Shown here: positions 42,300 through 50,874 of the stretch, piece by piece
Position numbering within the stretch: position 1 is the first letter of the stretch
How the letters are laid out: every line of letters begins with the position of its first letter
Assembly (NCBI GenBank): GCA_963703045.1
Contig: OY969782.1
Location: 2,790,001-2,854,000, forward strand
DNA: 64,000 nucleotides
Source of the DNA: Miltoncostaea sp963703045
GTDB lineage: Bacteria > Actinomycetota > Thermoleophilia > Miltoncostaeales > Miltoncostaeaceae
Reading direction: 5' to 3'
Notes under the pieces: generated by a model
Seen by the model: only the letters and a program-made list of their open reading frames with translations
Told to the model about the DNA's origin: nothing
Database searches by the model: none
Position numbers and translations under genes: made by a program

Positions 42300-43567
42300 G
42301 CACGAGCAGGACGACCGAGTTCGCCACCGTCAGCGAGGCGATCGAGGAGATCCGCGCGGGCCGGATGGTGGTCATCCTCGACTCCGAGGACCGCGAGAAC
42401 GAGGGCGACCTCGTGATGGCGGCCCAGTTCGCCACGCCCGAGGCGATCAACTTCATGGCGACCCACGGCCGCGGGTTGATCTGCCTGGCCCTCACGGACG
42501 TCCGCTGCGACCAGCTCGGCCTCAAGCCGGTCGTCCGCCAGAACGAGAGCGCGTACGCGACCGCCTTCACCGAGCCGATCGAGGCCCGCCACGGCATCAC
42601 CACCGGCATCTCGGCCCCGGACCGCTCGCGCACGATCATGGTCGCGATCGACCCGGACACCGGCCCCGAGGACATCGTGAAGCCGGGCCACGTCTTCCCC
42701 CTGCGCGCCAAGCCGGGCGGGGTGCTCGAGCGGGCGGGGCACACCGAGGCGGCGGTCGACCTGTCGCGGCTGGCCGGCCTCATCCCGGCGGGCGTCATCT
42801 GCGAGATCAGCAACGCCGACGGCACGATGGCGCGGGTGCCGGAGCTGCTGCCCTACGCGGCCGAGCACGGCCTCAAGATCATCACGATCGCCCAGCTCAT
42901 CGAGCACCGCCGCCGCACCGAGCGCCTCATCGAGCGCGGCACGGCGGCCCGCCTGCCCACCGAGTACGGCGACTGGGTGGCGATCGGGTTCCGCTCGATC
43001 CTCGACGGCAAGCACCACCTGGCGATGATCAAGGGCGAGGTCGACGGCGCGCGGGACGTGCTGGTGCGCGTCCACTCCGAGTGCCTGACCGGCGACGTCT
43101 TCGGCTCGCAGCGCTGCGACTGCGGCGCGCAGCTGCGCGCGGCGATGCGCACGATCGCCGAGGAGGGGCGGGGCGTGCTGCTCTACATCGCCCAGGAGGG
43201 ACGCGGCATCGGCCTGCTCAACAAGCTGCGGGCCTACGAGCTGCAGGACCAGGGGCTCGACACCGTCCAGGCCAACCTCGAGCTCGGCTTCCCGCCCGAC
43301 CTGCGCGACTACGGCATCGGCGCCCAGATCCTGGTCGACCTCGGCCTCACGTCGATCCGGCTGCTGACCAACAACCCGAAGAAGATCGTGGGACTCGAGG
43401 GCTACGGGCTGTCGGTGATCGACCGGGTGCCGATCGAGATGGAGCCGGTCGGCGACAACGTCGAGTACCTGCGCGCCAAGCGCGACAAGATGGGGCACAT
43501 CCTGCACCACCAGGACCTGCGCTTCGACGCGGACGGCGGAGGCGCCGTCAGGGACGGCGAGGACTGA
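42296..43567 (+). CDS. ribBA: bifunctional DHBP synthase / GTP cyclohydrolase II
   Basis: A 423-residue fusion giving both precursors of lumazine. The N-terminal half (about 5-205) is 3,4-dihydroxy-2-butanone 4-phosphate synthase (ILDSEDRENEGDLVMAA, FMATHGRGLICLAL, AGHTEAAVDLSRLAGL, GVICEISNADGTMA). The C-terminal half (about 210-405) is GTP cyclohydrolase II, with the zinc site CLTGDVFGSQRCDCG, YIAQEGRGIGLLNKL and LLTNNPKKI. It overlaps ribE (ATGA) and ribH by one base. Fusion of the two activities is usual in actinobacteria. Confidence 0.97.
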   Translation: MSTSRTTEFATVSEAIEEIRAGRMVVILDSEDRENEGDLVMAAQFATPEAINFMATHGRGLICLALTDVRCDQLGLKPVVRQNESAYATAFTEPIEARHGITTGISAPDRSRTIMVAIDPDTGPEDIVKPGHVFPLRAKPGGVLERAGHTEAAVDLSRLAGLIPAGVICEISNADGTMARVPELLPYAAEHGLKIITIAQLIEHRRRTERLIERGTAARLPTEYGDWVAIGFRSILDGKHHLAMIKGEVDGARDVLVRVHSECLTGDVFGSQRCDCGAQLRAAMRTIAEEGRGVLLYIAQEGRGIGLLNKLRAYELQDQGLDTVQANLELGFPPDLRDYGIGAQILVDLGLTSIRLLTNNPKKIVGLEGYGLSVIDRVPIEMEPVGDNVEYLRAKRDKMGHILHHQDLRFDADGGGAVRDGED

Positions 43568-44046
43568 TGGCGCGCATCGGGCCGCCCCCGCCGGCGCCGC
43601 GGCTCGAGCACCCCGGCATCCGGATGGCGGCGGTCGTCGCCGGGTTCCACCGCGATCTGAGCGAGATGCTCCTGGAGGGCGCGCGCACCCGCCTGCGCGA
43701 GGCCGGCCTGCCGGAGGGGCTCCTGGAGGACACCTGGGTGCCCGGAGCCTTCGAGCTGCCCCTCGCCGCGCGCTCGATGGCGCTGCGCCGCCGCTATTCG
43801 GCGATCATCGCGCTCGGCGTCGTCATCCGGGGCGAGACGGCCCACTTCGACCACATCTGCTCGGCCGCCTCGAGCGGCCTCATGCGGGTGGGGCTCGACA
43901 CCGGGGTGCCGTGCGCGTTCGGGGTGCTCACCACCGAGAACCGCGCCCAGGCCGAGGCCCGCGCCGGTGGCGACAAGGGCAACGCGGGCTCCGACGCCGC
44001 CGACGCCGCCGTGGTCATGGCCAACCTCGTCGCCGAGGGCAGGTAG
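43567..44046 (+). CDS. ribH: 6,7-dimethyl-8-ribityllumazine synthase
   Basis: Lumazine synthase of 159 residues, the penultimate riboflavin enzyme, normally forming a pentamer or a 60-subunit shell. Family blocks are AAVVAGFHRDLSEMLLEGA, WVPGAFELPLAARSMA, ALGVVIRGETAHFDHICSAAS with the catalytic His, VPCAFGVLTTENRAQAEARA and AAVVMANLV. The ATG at 43567 shares one base with the ribBA stop. It closes the riboflavin block, and a hairpin follows 45 bases after the stop. Confidence 0.96.
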   Translation: MARIGPPPPAPRLEHPGIRMAAVVAGFHRDLSEMLLEGARTRLREAGLPEGLLEDTWVPGAFELPLAARSMALRRRYSAIIALGVVIRGETAHFDHICSAASSGLMRVGLDTGVPCAFGVLTTENRAQAEARAGGDKGNAGSDAADAAVVMANLVAEGR

Positions 44047-44090
44047 CGGAGCGGAGTAGTTTCGGCAGTCGGTGCCGCCGTCCGCGCCGT

Positions 44091-44121
44091 TCTCGCGATG
44101 GGTGGCGAAGCCGCCGCGAGA
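44091..44121 (+). terminator. hairpin after the rib operon
   Basis: TCTCGCG (44091-44097) pairs with CGCGAGA (44115-44121), with an inner GTGGC/GCCGC stem around a GAA loop. It lies 45 bases after ribH and before the next promoter-like box. Confidence 0.4.
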
Positions 44122-44190
44122 GGCGCGTGTCGCGACGGAGAAATCATTCGGATTCGGTAATCCCTTCGGACTCCGAGCCCTTTCGGGGGA

Positions 44191-44196
44191 TAGGGT
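44191..44196 (+). promoter_or_regulatory. -10 box of the secreted-protein gene
   Basis: TAGGGT in an AT-richer stretch, 37 bases before the ATG. The leader carries GGAG 5 bases before the start. Confidence 0.4.
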
Positions 44197-44233
44197 CGCC
44201 GACGGGGTGGCCGTCCGCGAACCTGGAGAGAAC

Positions 44234-44956
44234 ATGACCCATCGCAGCACCCGGCGCCGTGGCGCCCTCGCACTCCTCGTGGCGCCCGCGGCCCTCGCGG
44301 CCGTCCCGGCCCTCGCGAGCGCCACGCCGGTGATCGCCGCAGACGCGATCTGCATCCGCCCCGTGCAGTCCACGTCGGGGGGGCTCACCGCCCCACCGCT
44401 CGCCGTGACGGGGTCGGGCTTCGGGCCCGGCGCCCAGGTGACCCTGCGCCGCGGTGCCCGCAGCCTCTCCGGGGTCGCGGGCGCCGACGGCACCATCTCG
44501 GCCCGGCTCAGCGTGTTCGACCTGCTCACCGGCACCGCCCCGAGGTCCACGCCGTTCACGGTCGTGGCCGAGGACGCGGGCGGCCCCGGCGGCAACCCAC
44601 CGGCGCAGGGCGTGAGCAACACCATCAACCTGCGCGCCGCGCCGCTCGCCTTCAGCGCCACGCCCAGGCGGGCGCGGCCCTCGGCGAAGGTGACGTTCAG
44701 GCTGTCCGGCTTCGCGCCGGACCGGCCGATCTACGCGCACTACCGGTACCGCGGGAAGGTCCGCGCCAACGTGGCGCTCGGCCGTGCCAGCAACCCCTGC
44801 GGCCTCCTCACCGTGAAGCGACGCCAGATCCCGGTCGCGAACGCGCAGACCGGCCTGTGGCGCGTCCAGTTCGACCAGAGCCGGACGTTCTCGGCGCGGT
44901 CGACCCCGCGCCTGTCGGCGAGCATCACCGTCTACAAGAGGTACGTGAACGGGTAG
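44234..44956 (+). CDS. secreted protein with Ig-like folds, unknown function
   Basis: A 240-residue exported protein. Residues 1-31 form a signal peptide (basic start with an Arg run, ALALLVAPAALAAVPALA core, cleavage after an ASA-type site). The mature part appears as two beta-rich domains (PPLAVTGSGFGPGAQVTLRR, then AKVTFRLSGFAPDRPIYAHY), each with a strand pattern like IPT/Ig-type repeats, and two cysteines (in DAICIRP and SNPCGLL) that could form a disulfide. Such proteins are numerous in Solirubrobacterales. ATG 44234 follows GGAG at 44225-44228. A long perfect hairpin ends the unit. Confidence 0.7.
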   Translation: MTHRSTRRRGALALLVAPAALAAVPALASATPVIAADAICIRPVQSTSGGLTAPPLAVTGSGFGPGAQVTLRRGARSLSGVAGADGTISARLSVFDLLTGTAPRSTPFTVVAEDAGGPGGNPPAQGVSNTINLRAAPLAFSATPRRARPSAKVTFRLSGFAPDRPIYAHYRYRGKVRANVALGRASNPCGLLTVKRRQIPVANAQTGLWRVQFDQSRTFSARSTPRLSASITVYKRYVNG

Positions 44957-44961
44957 CCGCC

Positions 44962-45005
44962 GCGGGGAGCTGCGGACCCGCTCCGGCGGGTCCGCAGCTC
45001 CCCGC
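44962..45005 (+). terminator. 20-bp perfect stem-loop
   Basis: Bases 44962-44981 pair perfectly with 44986-45005 around the loop TCCG, 5 bases after the stop of the secreted-protein gene. It is GC-rich throughout with no T-run, like the palindrome at 30555. Confidence 0.7.
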
Positions 45006-45020
45006 AGGGTCCCGGTGGAC

Positions 45021-45026
45021 TAGGTT
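45021..45026 (+). promoter_or_regulatory. -10 box of the HAD-GH65 operon
   Basis: TAGGTT, 15 bases after the preceding hairpin and 73 bases before the GTG start, which has its own GGAGG site. Confidence 0.35.
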
Positions 45027-45099
45027 CCCCGCGACGACCGACTCACCGGTGGCCGTGGAGCCGCCGTACGTCCCGTCCCGCACGCCGGAGGTCCGACCC

Positions 45100-45863
45100 G
45101 TGACCACGCACGTCTCGCGCCTGGCCGGTCTGCGCGGCATCCTGTTCGACCTCGACGGGGTCCTCACCCCGACGGCCGAGGTCCACATGCGGGCGTGGGG
45201 GCGGATGTTCTCCGCCGCCCTGGCGGCGCGCGGCGTCGTCGAGCCGTACACCGACGCCGACTACTTCGCCCACATCGACGGCAGGCCACGCCTCGACGGG
45301 GTCCGGGCGATGCTCGCGTCGCGCGGGATCGTGTTGCCCGAGGGCGCGCCCGACGACGACCCCGTCGCCGAGACGGTCGCCGGTCTCGGCAACCGCAAGA
45401 ACGCCGCGTTCACCGCCGAGCTCGCGGAGGGCGGGGTCACGCCCGTACCCCGGCTCGGTCGCGTTCCTCGACGCGGCGATCGACGGCGGGCCTGGCGGTC
45501 GCGGTCGTCTCGAGCTCGCGCAACGCCGAGTCGGTGCTGCGCGCCGCCGGGCTCCGCGACCGGTTCGCGCGTGTCGTCGACGGCGAGGTCGCGGCGGCCG
45601 CGGAATTGCCCGGCAAACCCGCGCCCGACACCTACCTGCACGGCGCGCGCCTCCTCGGCCTGGGGGCGGAGGAGTGTGTCGTCGTCGAGGACGCCCACTC
45701 CGGGGTGCAGGCGGGGCGCGCCGGGGGCTTCGGCCTGGTGGTCGGCGTCGATCGGGGCGCCGGAGCGCTGGAACTGCTCGCCTCCGGTGCCGATCTCGTG
45801 GTGGAGGACCTCGCCGAGATGATCCCCGACCTGCCGCCCGCCGACCCCCGGGACCGCGCATGA
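45100..45863 (+). CDS. HAD-family beta-phosphoglucomutase-like protein (two one-base frameshifts)
   Basis: A HAD-superfamily protein of the beta-phosphoglucomutase kind. Motif I FDLDGVL holds the nucleophile Asp; the cap follows (HMRAWGRMFSAAL, YFAHIDGRPRLDGVRAML), then motif II VVSSSRNAESVL, motif III KPAPDTYLHGARLLG and motif IV VVEDAHSGVQAG. The frame changes twice: after GGVTP (extra base at 45442-45444) and after AAIDGG (extra base at 45488-45490). The corrected middle reads YPGSVAFLDAAIDGGLAVAVV, and the full length is 253 residues. GTG 45100 has GGAGG 8 bases upstream. The stop overlaps the GH65 gene, whose product glucose 1-phosphate it probably converts to glucose 6-phosphate. Confidence 0.82.
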
Positions 45864-48373
45864 ACCGCATCGCGACCGACCCCCTCGAGCGCACCCGGTT
45901 CCCCGTCGACGAGTGGGCGCTGCGCCAGACCGGGTTCAGCACCGAGCTCCAGGGGTGCACGGAGACCATCTTCACGGTCGGCAACGGCTATCTCGGCCTG
46001 CGCGGCAACCTCGAGGAGGGCCGCGACGGCCACCACCACGGCACCTACATCAACGGCTTCCACGAGACCTGGCCGATCCGTCACGCCGAGGAGGCCTACG
46101 GCTTCGCGCGGGTCGGGCAGACGATCGTCAACGTCCCCGACGCGAAGGTGATCCGGCTGTACGTCGACGACGAGCCGTTCGTGGTGAGCGAGGCGGAGAT
46201 CCTCGGCTACTCGCGGGTGCTCGACTTCCGCGACGGGGTGCTCGTGCGCGATCTGGAGTGGCGGACCCCCTCGGGCACCCGCGTGCGGATCCGCTCGCGG
46301 CGGATGGTGTCGTTCAGCGACCGCCACCTGGCCGTCATCGACTACGAGGTCACGCTGCTCGACGCCGACGCCTCGATCTACATCTCGAGCCAGATCCTCA
46401 ACCGCCAGGACGGGGTCAACGAGTACGCGTCGGGCAACGGCGTCCCGGCCTTCGACCCGCGCCGGGCCGAGGAGTTCCAGGAGCGGGTGCTCCAACCGGT
46501 GCTGCGCCGTGAGAGCGACGACCGGCACCTGCTGGGCTACCGCACGACCTACTCGGGGATGACGATCGCCTGCGGCGCCGAGCACACGCTGATCACCGAC
46601 TGCGAGTGGGACCGCACCACCTCGATCGGCGACGACATCGCGAAGCACGTCTACCGGGTCCGGGCGCGCGAGGGCGTGCCGGTACGCCTGACCAAGGTGA
46701 TGACGTACCACGACTCGAACGGGGTCCCGGTGCGCGAGCTGGCCGACCGCTGCGACCGCAGCCTCGACCGGGCCCGCGGGCTCACGGTGGAGGGCATGTT
46801 CGCCCGGCAGCGCCAGTGGCTGGACGACTTCTGGAGCCGCGCCGACGTGGTGGTGGACGGCCACCCGGACATCCAGCAGGCCGTGCGGTGGAACCTGTTC
46901 CAGCTCGCCCAGGCGTCGGCGCGCACCGACGGGGGCGGCATCGCGGCGAAGGGCGTCTCGGGGTCGGGCTACGCCGGGCACTACTTCTGGGACACCGAGG
47001 TCTTCGTGCTGCCGTTCCTCACGTACACCTCGCCGAACGTCGCCCGCAACGCCCTGCGCTTCCGCGAGGGCATGCTCGACGCGGCGCGCGACCGCGCCGC
47101 CGAGCTCAACCAGCGCGGGGCGCTGTTCCCGTGGCGCACGATCAACGGACTGGAGTCGTCCGCGTACTACGCGGCCGGCACCGCGCAGTACCACATCGAT
47201 GCCGACATCTCGCACGCCCTCGTGCAGTACGTCGAGGCCACCGGCGACTGGGACTACCTCACGCGCGGCGCCATCGACATCCTCGTCGAGACGGCCCGGA
47301 TGTGGGAGGACCTCGGCTTCTGGCGCGAGAACGGCGACGCCTCGTTCCACATCTACGGGGTCACCGGGCCGGACGAGTACACGACGGTCGTCAACGACAA
47401 CCTCTACACGAACGTCATGGCGCGGGCGAACCTGCGCGCCGCGGCCCGCATCTGCCGGCAGCTCGAGGGGTCGGACCCGGACGCCTACGACCGCATGCGC
47501 CGCCGCGTCGGCCTCCAGGACCGCGAGATCGAGGAGTGGTCGCGCGCCGCCGAGGCGATGCACGTGCCCTACGACGCGCGCCTCGGCATCCACCCCCAGG
47601 ACGCCCAGTTCCTCGAGAAGGAGGTCTGGGACCTCGACAACACGCCGCCCTCGCGCCGGCCGCTGCTGCTGCACTACCACCCGCTGGTCATCTACCGCTT
47701 CCAGGTGCTCAAGCAGGCCGACGTGGTGCTGGCGCTGCTGCTGCAGGGCGACGAGTTCTCGGACGAGGAGAAGCTCAGGGGCTTCGAGTACTACGACCCG
47801 CTGACGACCGGCGACTCCACGCTCTCGGCCGTCGTCCAGGCGATCGTCGCCGCGGAGATCGGGTACGCGCGGCTCGCCCGGGAGTACTTCCTGTCGGCGC
47901 TCTACGTCGACCTCGCCGACCTGCACCGCAACACCTCCGACGGCATCCACGTCGCCTCGACCGGGGGCACCTGGGGCGCCCTCGTCTTCGGCTTCGCCGG
48001 CATGCGCGACTGGCGCGGGCGCTACACCTTCGACCCGCGCCTGCCGTCCGACTGGGAGCGCCTCGAGTTCCGCATCACGCTGCGCGGCTCGCGCATCCGG
48101 GCCGAGCTGCGCCAGGAGTCGATCACGTTCACCGTCGAGGAGGGGGAGGGCGCGGACGTCGAGGTGCGGGGCGTCCCGGTCGCCGTGCGCCCCGGGGCGC
48201 CGTCGGTGATCGCGCTCGACGGGCAGGGCCCGCTCCTCACCGGCGTGCCGAGCACGAGCGACCTGGAGGGCTCGCGCCGCGAGGACGGCTCCCTGATCGT
48301 CGCCTCGGTGCCGACGATGGTCACCGACCCGCTGGACGAGGGGGAGGAAGCCCCCCGACTCGGCTCCGCATAG
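45860..48373 (+). CDS. glycoside hydrolase family 65 disaccharide phosphorylase
   Basis: An 837-residue enzyme of family GH65, which phosphorolyses alpha-linked disaccharides (maltose, trehalose, kojibiose, nigerose) to beta-glucose 1-phosphate and a sugar. The N-terminal beta-sandwich has FTVGNGYLGLRGNLEEG. The (alpha/alpha)6 barrel holds AAKGVSGSGYAGHYFWDTEVFVLP (split at about 362-385), the catalytic acid in VTGPDEYTTVVNDNLYTN, and the phosphate-site region STGGTWGALVFGFAGM. A C-terminal beta domain follows. The exact sugar cannot be told from sequence. It overlaps the HAD gene by four bases, the usual pairing for use of the beta-glucose 1-phosphate. Confidence 0.93.
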   Translation: MNRIATDPLERTRFPVDEWALRQTGFSTELQGCTETIFTVGNGYLGLRGNLEEGRDGHHHGTYINGFHETWPIRHAEEAYGFARVGQTIVNVPDAKVIRLYVDDEPFVVSEAEILGYSRVLDFRDGVLVRDLEWRTPSGTRVRIRSRRMVSFSDRHLAVIDYEVTLLDADASIYISSQILNRQDGVNEYASGNGVPAFDPRRAEEFQERVLQPVLRRESDDRHLLGYRTTYSGMTIACGAEHTLITDCEWDRTTSIGDDIAKHVYRVRAREGVPVRLTKVMTYHDSNGVPVRELADRCDRSLDRARGLTVEGMFARQRQWLDDFWSRADVVVDGHPDIQQAVRWNLFQLAQASARTDGGGIAAKGVSGSGYAGHYFWDTEVFVLPFLTYTSPNVARNALRFREGMLDAARDRAAELNQRGALFPWRTINGLESSAYYAAGTAQYHIDADISHALVQYVEATGDWDYLTRGAIDILVETARMWEDLGFWRENGDASFHIYGVTGPDEYTTVVNDNLYTNVMARANLRAAARICRQLEGSDPDAYDRMRRRVGLQDREIEEWSRAAEAMHVPYDARLGIHPQDAQFLEKEVWDLDNTPPSRRPLLLHYHPLVIYRFQVLKQADVVLALLLQGDEFSDEEKLRGFEYYDPLTTGDSTLSAVVQAIVAAEIGYARLAREYFLSALYVDLADLHRNTSDGIHVASTGGTWGALVFGFAGMRDWRGRYTFDPRLPSDWERLEFRITLRGSRIRAELRQESITFTVEEGEGADVEVRGVPVAVRPGAPSVIALDGQGPLLTGVPSTSDLEGSRREDGSLIVASVPTMVTDPLDEGEEAPRLGSA

Positions 48374-48375
48374 GC

Positions 48376-48415
48376 GACGGGGGGCGCCGGGCCGGCGGCG
48401 CGGCGCCCCCCCGTC
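48376..48415. terminator. bidirectional hairpin between GH65 gene and rpmB
   Basis: GACGGGGGGCGCCG (48376-48389) pairs with CGGCGCCCCCCCGTC (48401-48415) with one bulged base and an 11-base loop. It lies between two convergent stops and could end both transcripts. Confidence 0.55.
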
Positions 48416-48424
48416 CCACCGTGC

Positions 48425-48613
48425 CTAGGCCTTCAGGACCTTCCCGGCCTTGAGGCAGCTGGTGCACACGTAGGCGCGCACCGGGGTGGCGCCCTTCATG
48501 ATCCGCACCTTCTGGATGTTCGGGTTGAAGCGCCGCGGGGTCGCGCGCATCGAGTGGCTGCGGTTGTTGCCGAACGTGGGCGCCTTGCCGCAGACGCTGC
48601 AGACCTTCGCCAT
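48425..48613 (-). CDS. rpmB: 50S ribosomal protein L28
   Basis: A 62-residue ribosomal protein. Cys5/Cys8 and Cys50/Cys53 form two CxxC pairs, so this is the zinc-binding form of L28. The core NNRSHSMRATPRRFNPNIQK and the end VRAYVCTSCLKAGKV are typical. It is alone on the minus strand, divergent from recG, 74 bases apart. Genomes often keep a second zinc-free copy for zinc starvation; none is in this window. Confidence 0.95.
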   Translation of the reverse strand: MAKVCSVCGKAPTFGNNRSHSMRATPRRFNPNIQKVRIMKGATPVRAYVCTSCLKAGKVLKA

Positions 48614-48675
48614 CCGCCGTCTCGCTTCCGTCGTGGTCGGGGGGACGCACGTGAAGCGTCCGAGCGGCCCCGGAT

Positions 48676-48681
48676 TATGCT
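48676..48681 (+). promoter_or_regulatory. -10 box of the recG operon
   Basis: TATGCT, 6 bases before the recG ATG; a leaderless start for the recG-rsmD-coaD run. The same hexamer is found before rplS. Confidence 0.5.
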
Positions 48682-48687
48682 CGCTGC

Positions 48688-50874
48688 ATGGCGGTCAGCG
48701 CAACCAGGACCGATCCGGCGCCCGCGCCGCCCCCGCTCGGGCAGGGGCGCGGGGCCCCCTGGCCGGCGCCCCCGCCCCCCCGGCGCCCCGGTCCCGGCTG
48801 GTGGTGGCGCCCCCTGACCGACCTCGCGGGGGTGGGCGCCACCACGGCCGATCGCGCGGCCGCGCTGGGCATCGACTGTCTCGGAGCGCTGCTCGAGCAC
48901 CTGCCCGCGCGGTACGAGGCGTTCGACCAGGACGCCCGCCCGCTGTCGAGCCTCTCGGTCGGCGAGGAGGTGACGGTGCGCGTCGTGCTCGACACGATCG
49001 CGGTCCGTCCCACCCGCCGCCGCGGCCTGAAGATCGTGTCGGCGCGCGTGCACGACGCCAGCGGCCGCATGGGGGCGACCTGGTTCAACCAGGCGCACCT
49101 CGCGCGCGTGCTGCATCCCGGCGACGAGCTGCTGCTGCGCGGCCGGGTGGGCGGCGAGGGGCGGCGCGAGCTGGCGGTGCGCAGTCACGAGGTCGTGGGC
49201 GGGACCTCCTCGGTCGGCCTCCACACCCAGGGTCTCGTGCCGGTCTACCCGGCCGTGGAGCGCCTGCCGGTGCGGCGCATCCGCGAGCTGGTCGACCTCG
49301 CGCGCCCGCTGGCGCGCGCCGCCCCTGAGCGGCTGCCCGCGTGGGTGCGCGAGCGCCTCGCGCTGCCCGGCGCCGCCGACGCCCTGGTCGCCGTGCACTT
49401 CCCCCGCACGCGGCGCGAGGCCCGGCTGGGGCGCCGCCGCATGGTCATCGAGGAGCTCATGGTGCTGCAGCTCGGCCTCGAGGCCGTGCGCCGGCGGCAG
49501 ACCGCGACCCACGCCGCGCCGGCGCTGGCGGCGACCGGCGCGCACTCCCGGCCCCTCGTCGCCGCGCTGCCCTTCGCGCTGACCCCGCCCCAGCGGCGCG
49601 CGGCCCGGGAGATCGGGCGCGACCTGGCCGGCACCCGGCCCATGCGGCGGCTGCTCCAGGGCGAGGTGGGATCGGGCAAGACCCTCGTCGCGCTGCTCGC
49701 GATCTGCCAGGCGGCCGAGGCCGGCGCCCAGGCGGCGCTGCTCGTGCCGACCGAGACGCTCGCCGAGCAGCACGCGCGCACCCTCGACGCCCTGCTCGGG
49801 CCCGTCGGCCTGCCGCCCGTGCTGCTGACCGGTCGCGTCGGCGGCGCCGAGCGCGAGCGTCGCCTGATGGCCCTGCGCACCGGCACGGCCACGGTCGCGG
49901 TGGGCACCCAGGCCCTGCTCTCCGAGGGCGTCGAGTTCCGCGACCTGGGCCTCGTGGTGGTCGACGAGCAGCACCGGTTCGGCGTCGAGCAGCGCCAGGC
50001 GCTGTCCGAGCGGGCGGCCGGCGGACGCGGCGCCGCCCACCTGCTCTACATGACGGCGACGCCGATCCCGCGCACCCTCGCGCTGACGGCCTACGGCGAT
50101 CTGACCGTGTCGACGATCCGCACCCGGCCGCCCGGCCGCTCCCCGGTCGAGACCGAGTGGGTGCGCGAGGACGCCCGCGAGCAGGCGTACGAGCGCGTGC
50201 GCGCGGCCCTGCGCGCCGGCCGCCAGGCCTACGTCATCTGCCCGCTGGTCGAGGAGGGCGCCGCCGCGGAGGCGCGGGCGGCCACGACCGAGGTGCGGCG
50301 CCTGCGCGAGGGGCCGTTCGCCGCGTTCTCGGTCGGTCTGGCGCACGGGGGCCAGCCGTCGGAGGAGAAGCGCCGGGCGATGCTCGACTTCGCCGAGGGG
50401 CGCACCGACCTGCTGGTGGCCACGACGGTCGTCGAGGTCGGCATCGACGTCGCCAACGCGACGACGATCCTCATCGAGGACGCCGACCGTTTCGGCCTGG
50501 CGCAGCTGCACCAGCTGCGCGGGCGCGTCGGGCGCGGCGAGCACCCGGGCCTCTGCCTGCTCTTCGGCGAGCCGGTCACCGACGACGGCGCCCGACGCCT
50601 CGAGGCCCTCACCCAGACCACCGACGGGTTCCGCCTGGCCGAGCTCGACCTCGAGATCCGGGGGGAGGGCAGCGTGCTCGGCCTCCGTCAGGCCGGCCCG
50701 ACCGACCTGCGGTTCGCGCGCCTCTCGCGCGACCGGCGCGAGCTGGCCGAGGCGCGTCACGTCGCGCGTCGGGCCATGCGGCGCGATCCGCGCCTGGCGC
50801 TGCCCGAGCACCGGCTGCTGCGCGACGCGGTGCTGCAGCGCTTCGACGCGCTCCCACGTCTGCTCGACGCGTGA
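48688..50874 (+). CDS. recG: ATP-dependent DNA helicase RecG
   Basis: RecG remodels stalled forks and branched DNA. The 728-residue protein begins with an unusual Pro/Ala-rich tail (residues 1-40), followed by the wedge domain (DLAGVGATTADRAAALGI, LEHLPARYE). The helicase core has FALTPPQRRAAREIGRDL, Walker A in LQGEVGSGKTLVALLA, VGTQALLSEGVEF, DEQH (VVDEQHRFGVEQR), YMTATPIPRTLALTAYGDL, and in the second domain VVEVGIDVANATTILIEDADRFGL and HQLRGRVGRG. The stop overlaps the rsmD start. Confidence 0.96.
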   Translation: MAVSATRTDPAPAPPPLGQGRGAPWPAPPPPRRPGPGWWWRPLTDLAGVGATTADRAAALGIDCLGALLEHLPARYEAFDQDARPLSSLSVGEEVTVRVVLDTIAVRPTRRRGLKIVSARVHDASGRMGATWFNQAHLARVLHPGDELLLRGRVGGEGRRELAVRSHEVVGGTSSVGLHTQGLVPVYPAVERLPVRRIRELVDLARPLARAAPERLPAWVRERLALPGAADALVAVHFPRTRREARLGRRRMVIEELMVLQLGLEAVRRRQTATHAAPALAATGAHSRPLVAALPFALTPPQRRAAREIGRDLAGTRPMRRLLQGEVGSGKTLVALLAICQAAEAGAQAALLVPTETLAEQHARTLDALLGPVGLPPVLLTGRVGGAERERRLMALRTGTATVAVGTQALLSEGVEFRDLGLVVVDEQHRFGVEQRQALSERAAGGRGAAHLLYMTATPIPRTLALTAYGDLTVSTIRTRPPGRSPVETEWVREDAREQAYERVRAALRAGRQAYVICPLVEEGAAAEARAATTEVRRLREGPFAAFSVGLAHGGQPSEEKRRAMLDFAEGRTDLLVATTVVEVGIDVANATTILIEDADRFGLAQLHQLRGRVGRGEHPGLCLLFGEPVTDDGARRLEALTQTTDGFRLAELDLEIRGEGSVLGLRQAGPTDLRFARLSRDRRELAEARHVARRAMRRDPRLALPEHRLLRDAVLQRFDALPRLLDA

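Noticed and set aside
45632..47950. A 772-residue reading frame antisense to the GH65 gene
   Set aside because: It mirrors a well-conserved GH65 enzyme and has no recognisable domain of its own.
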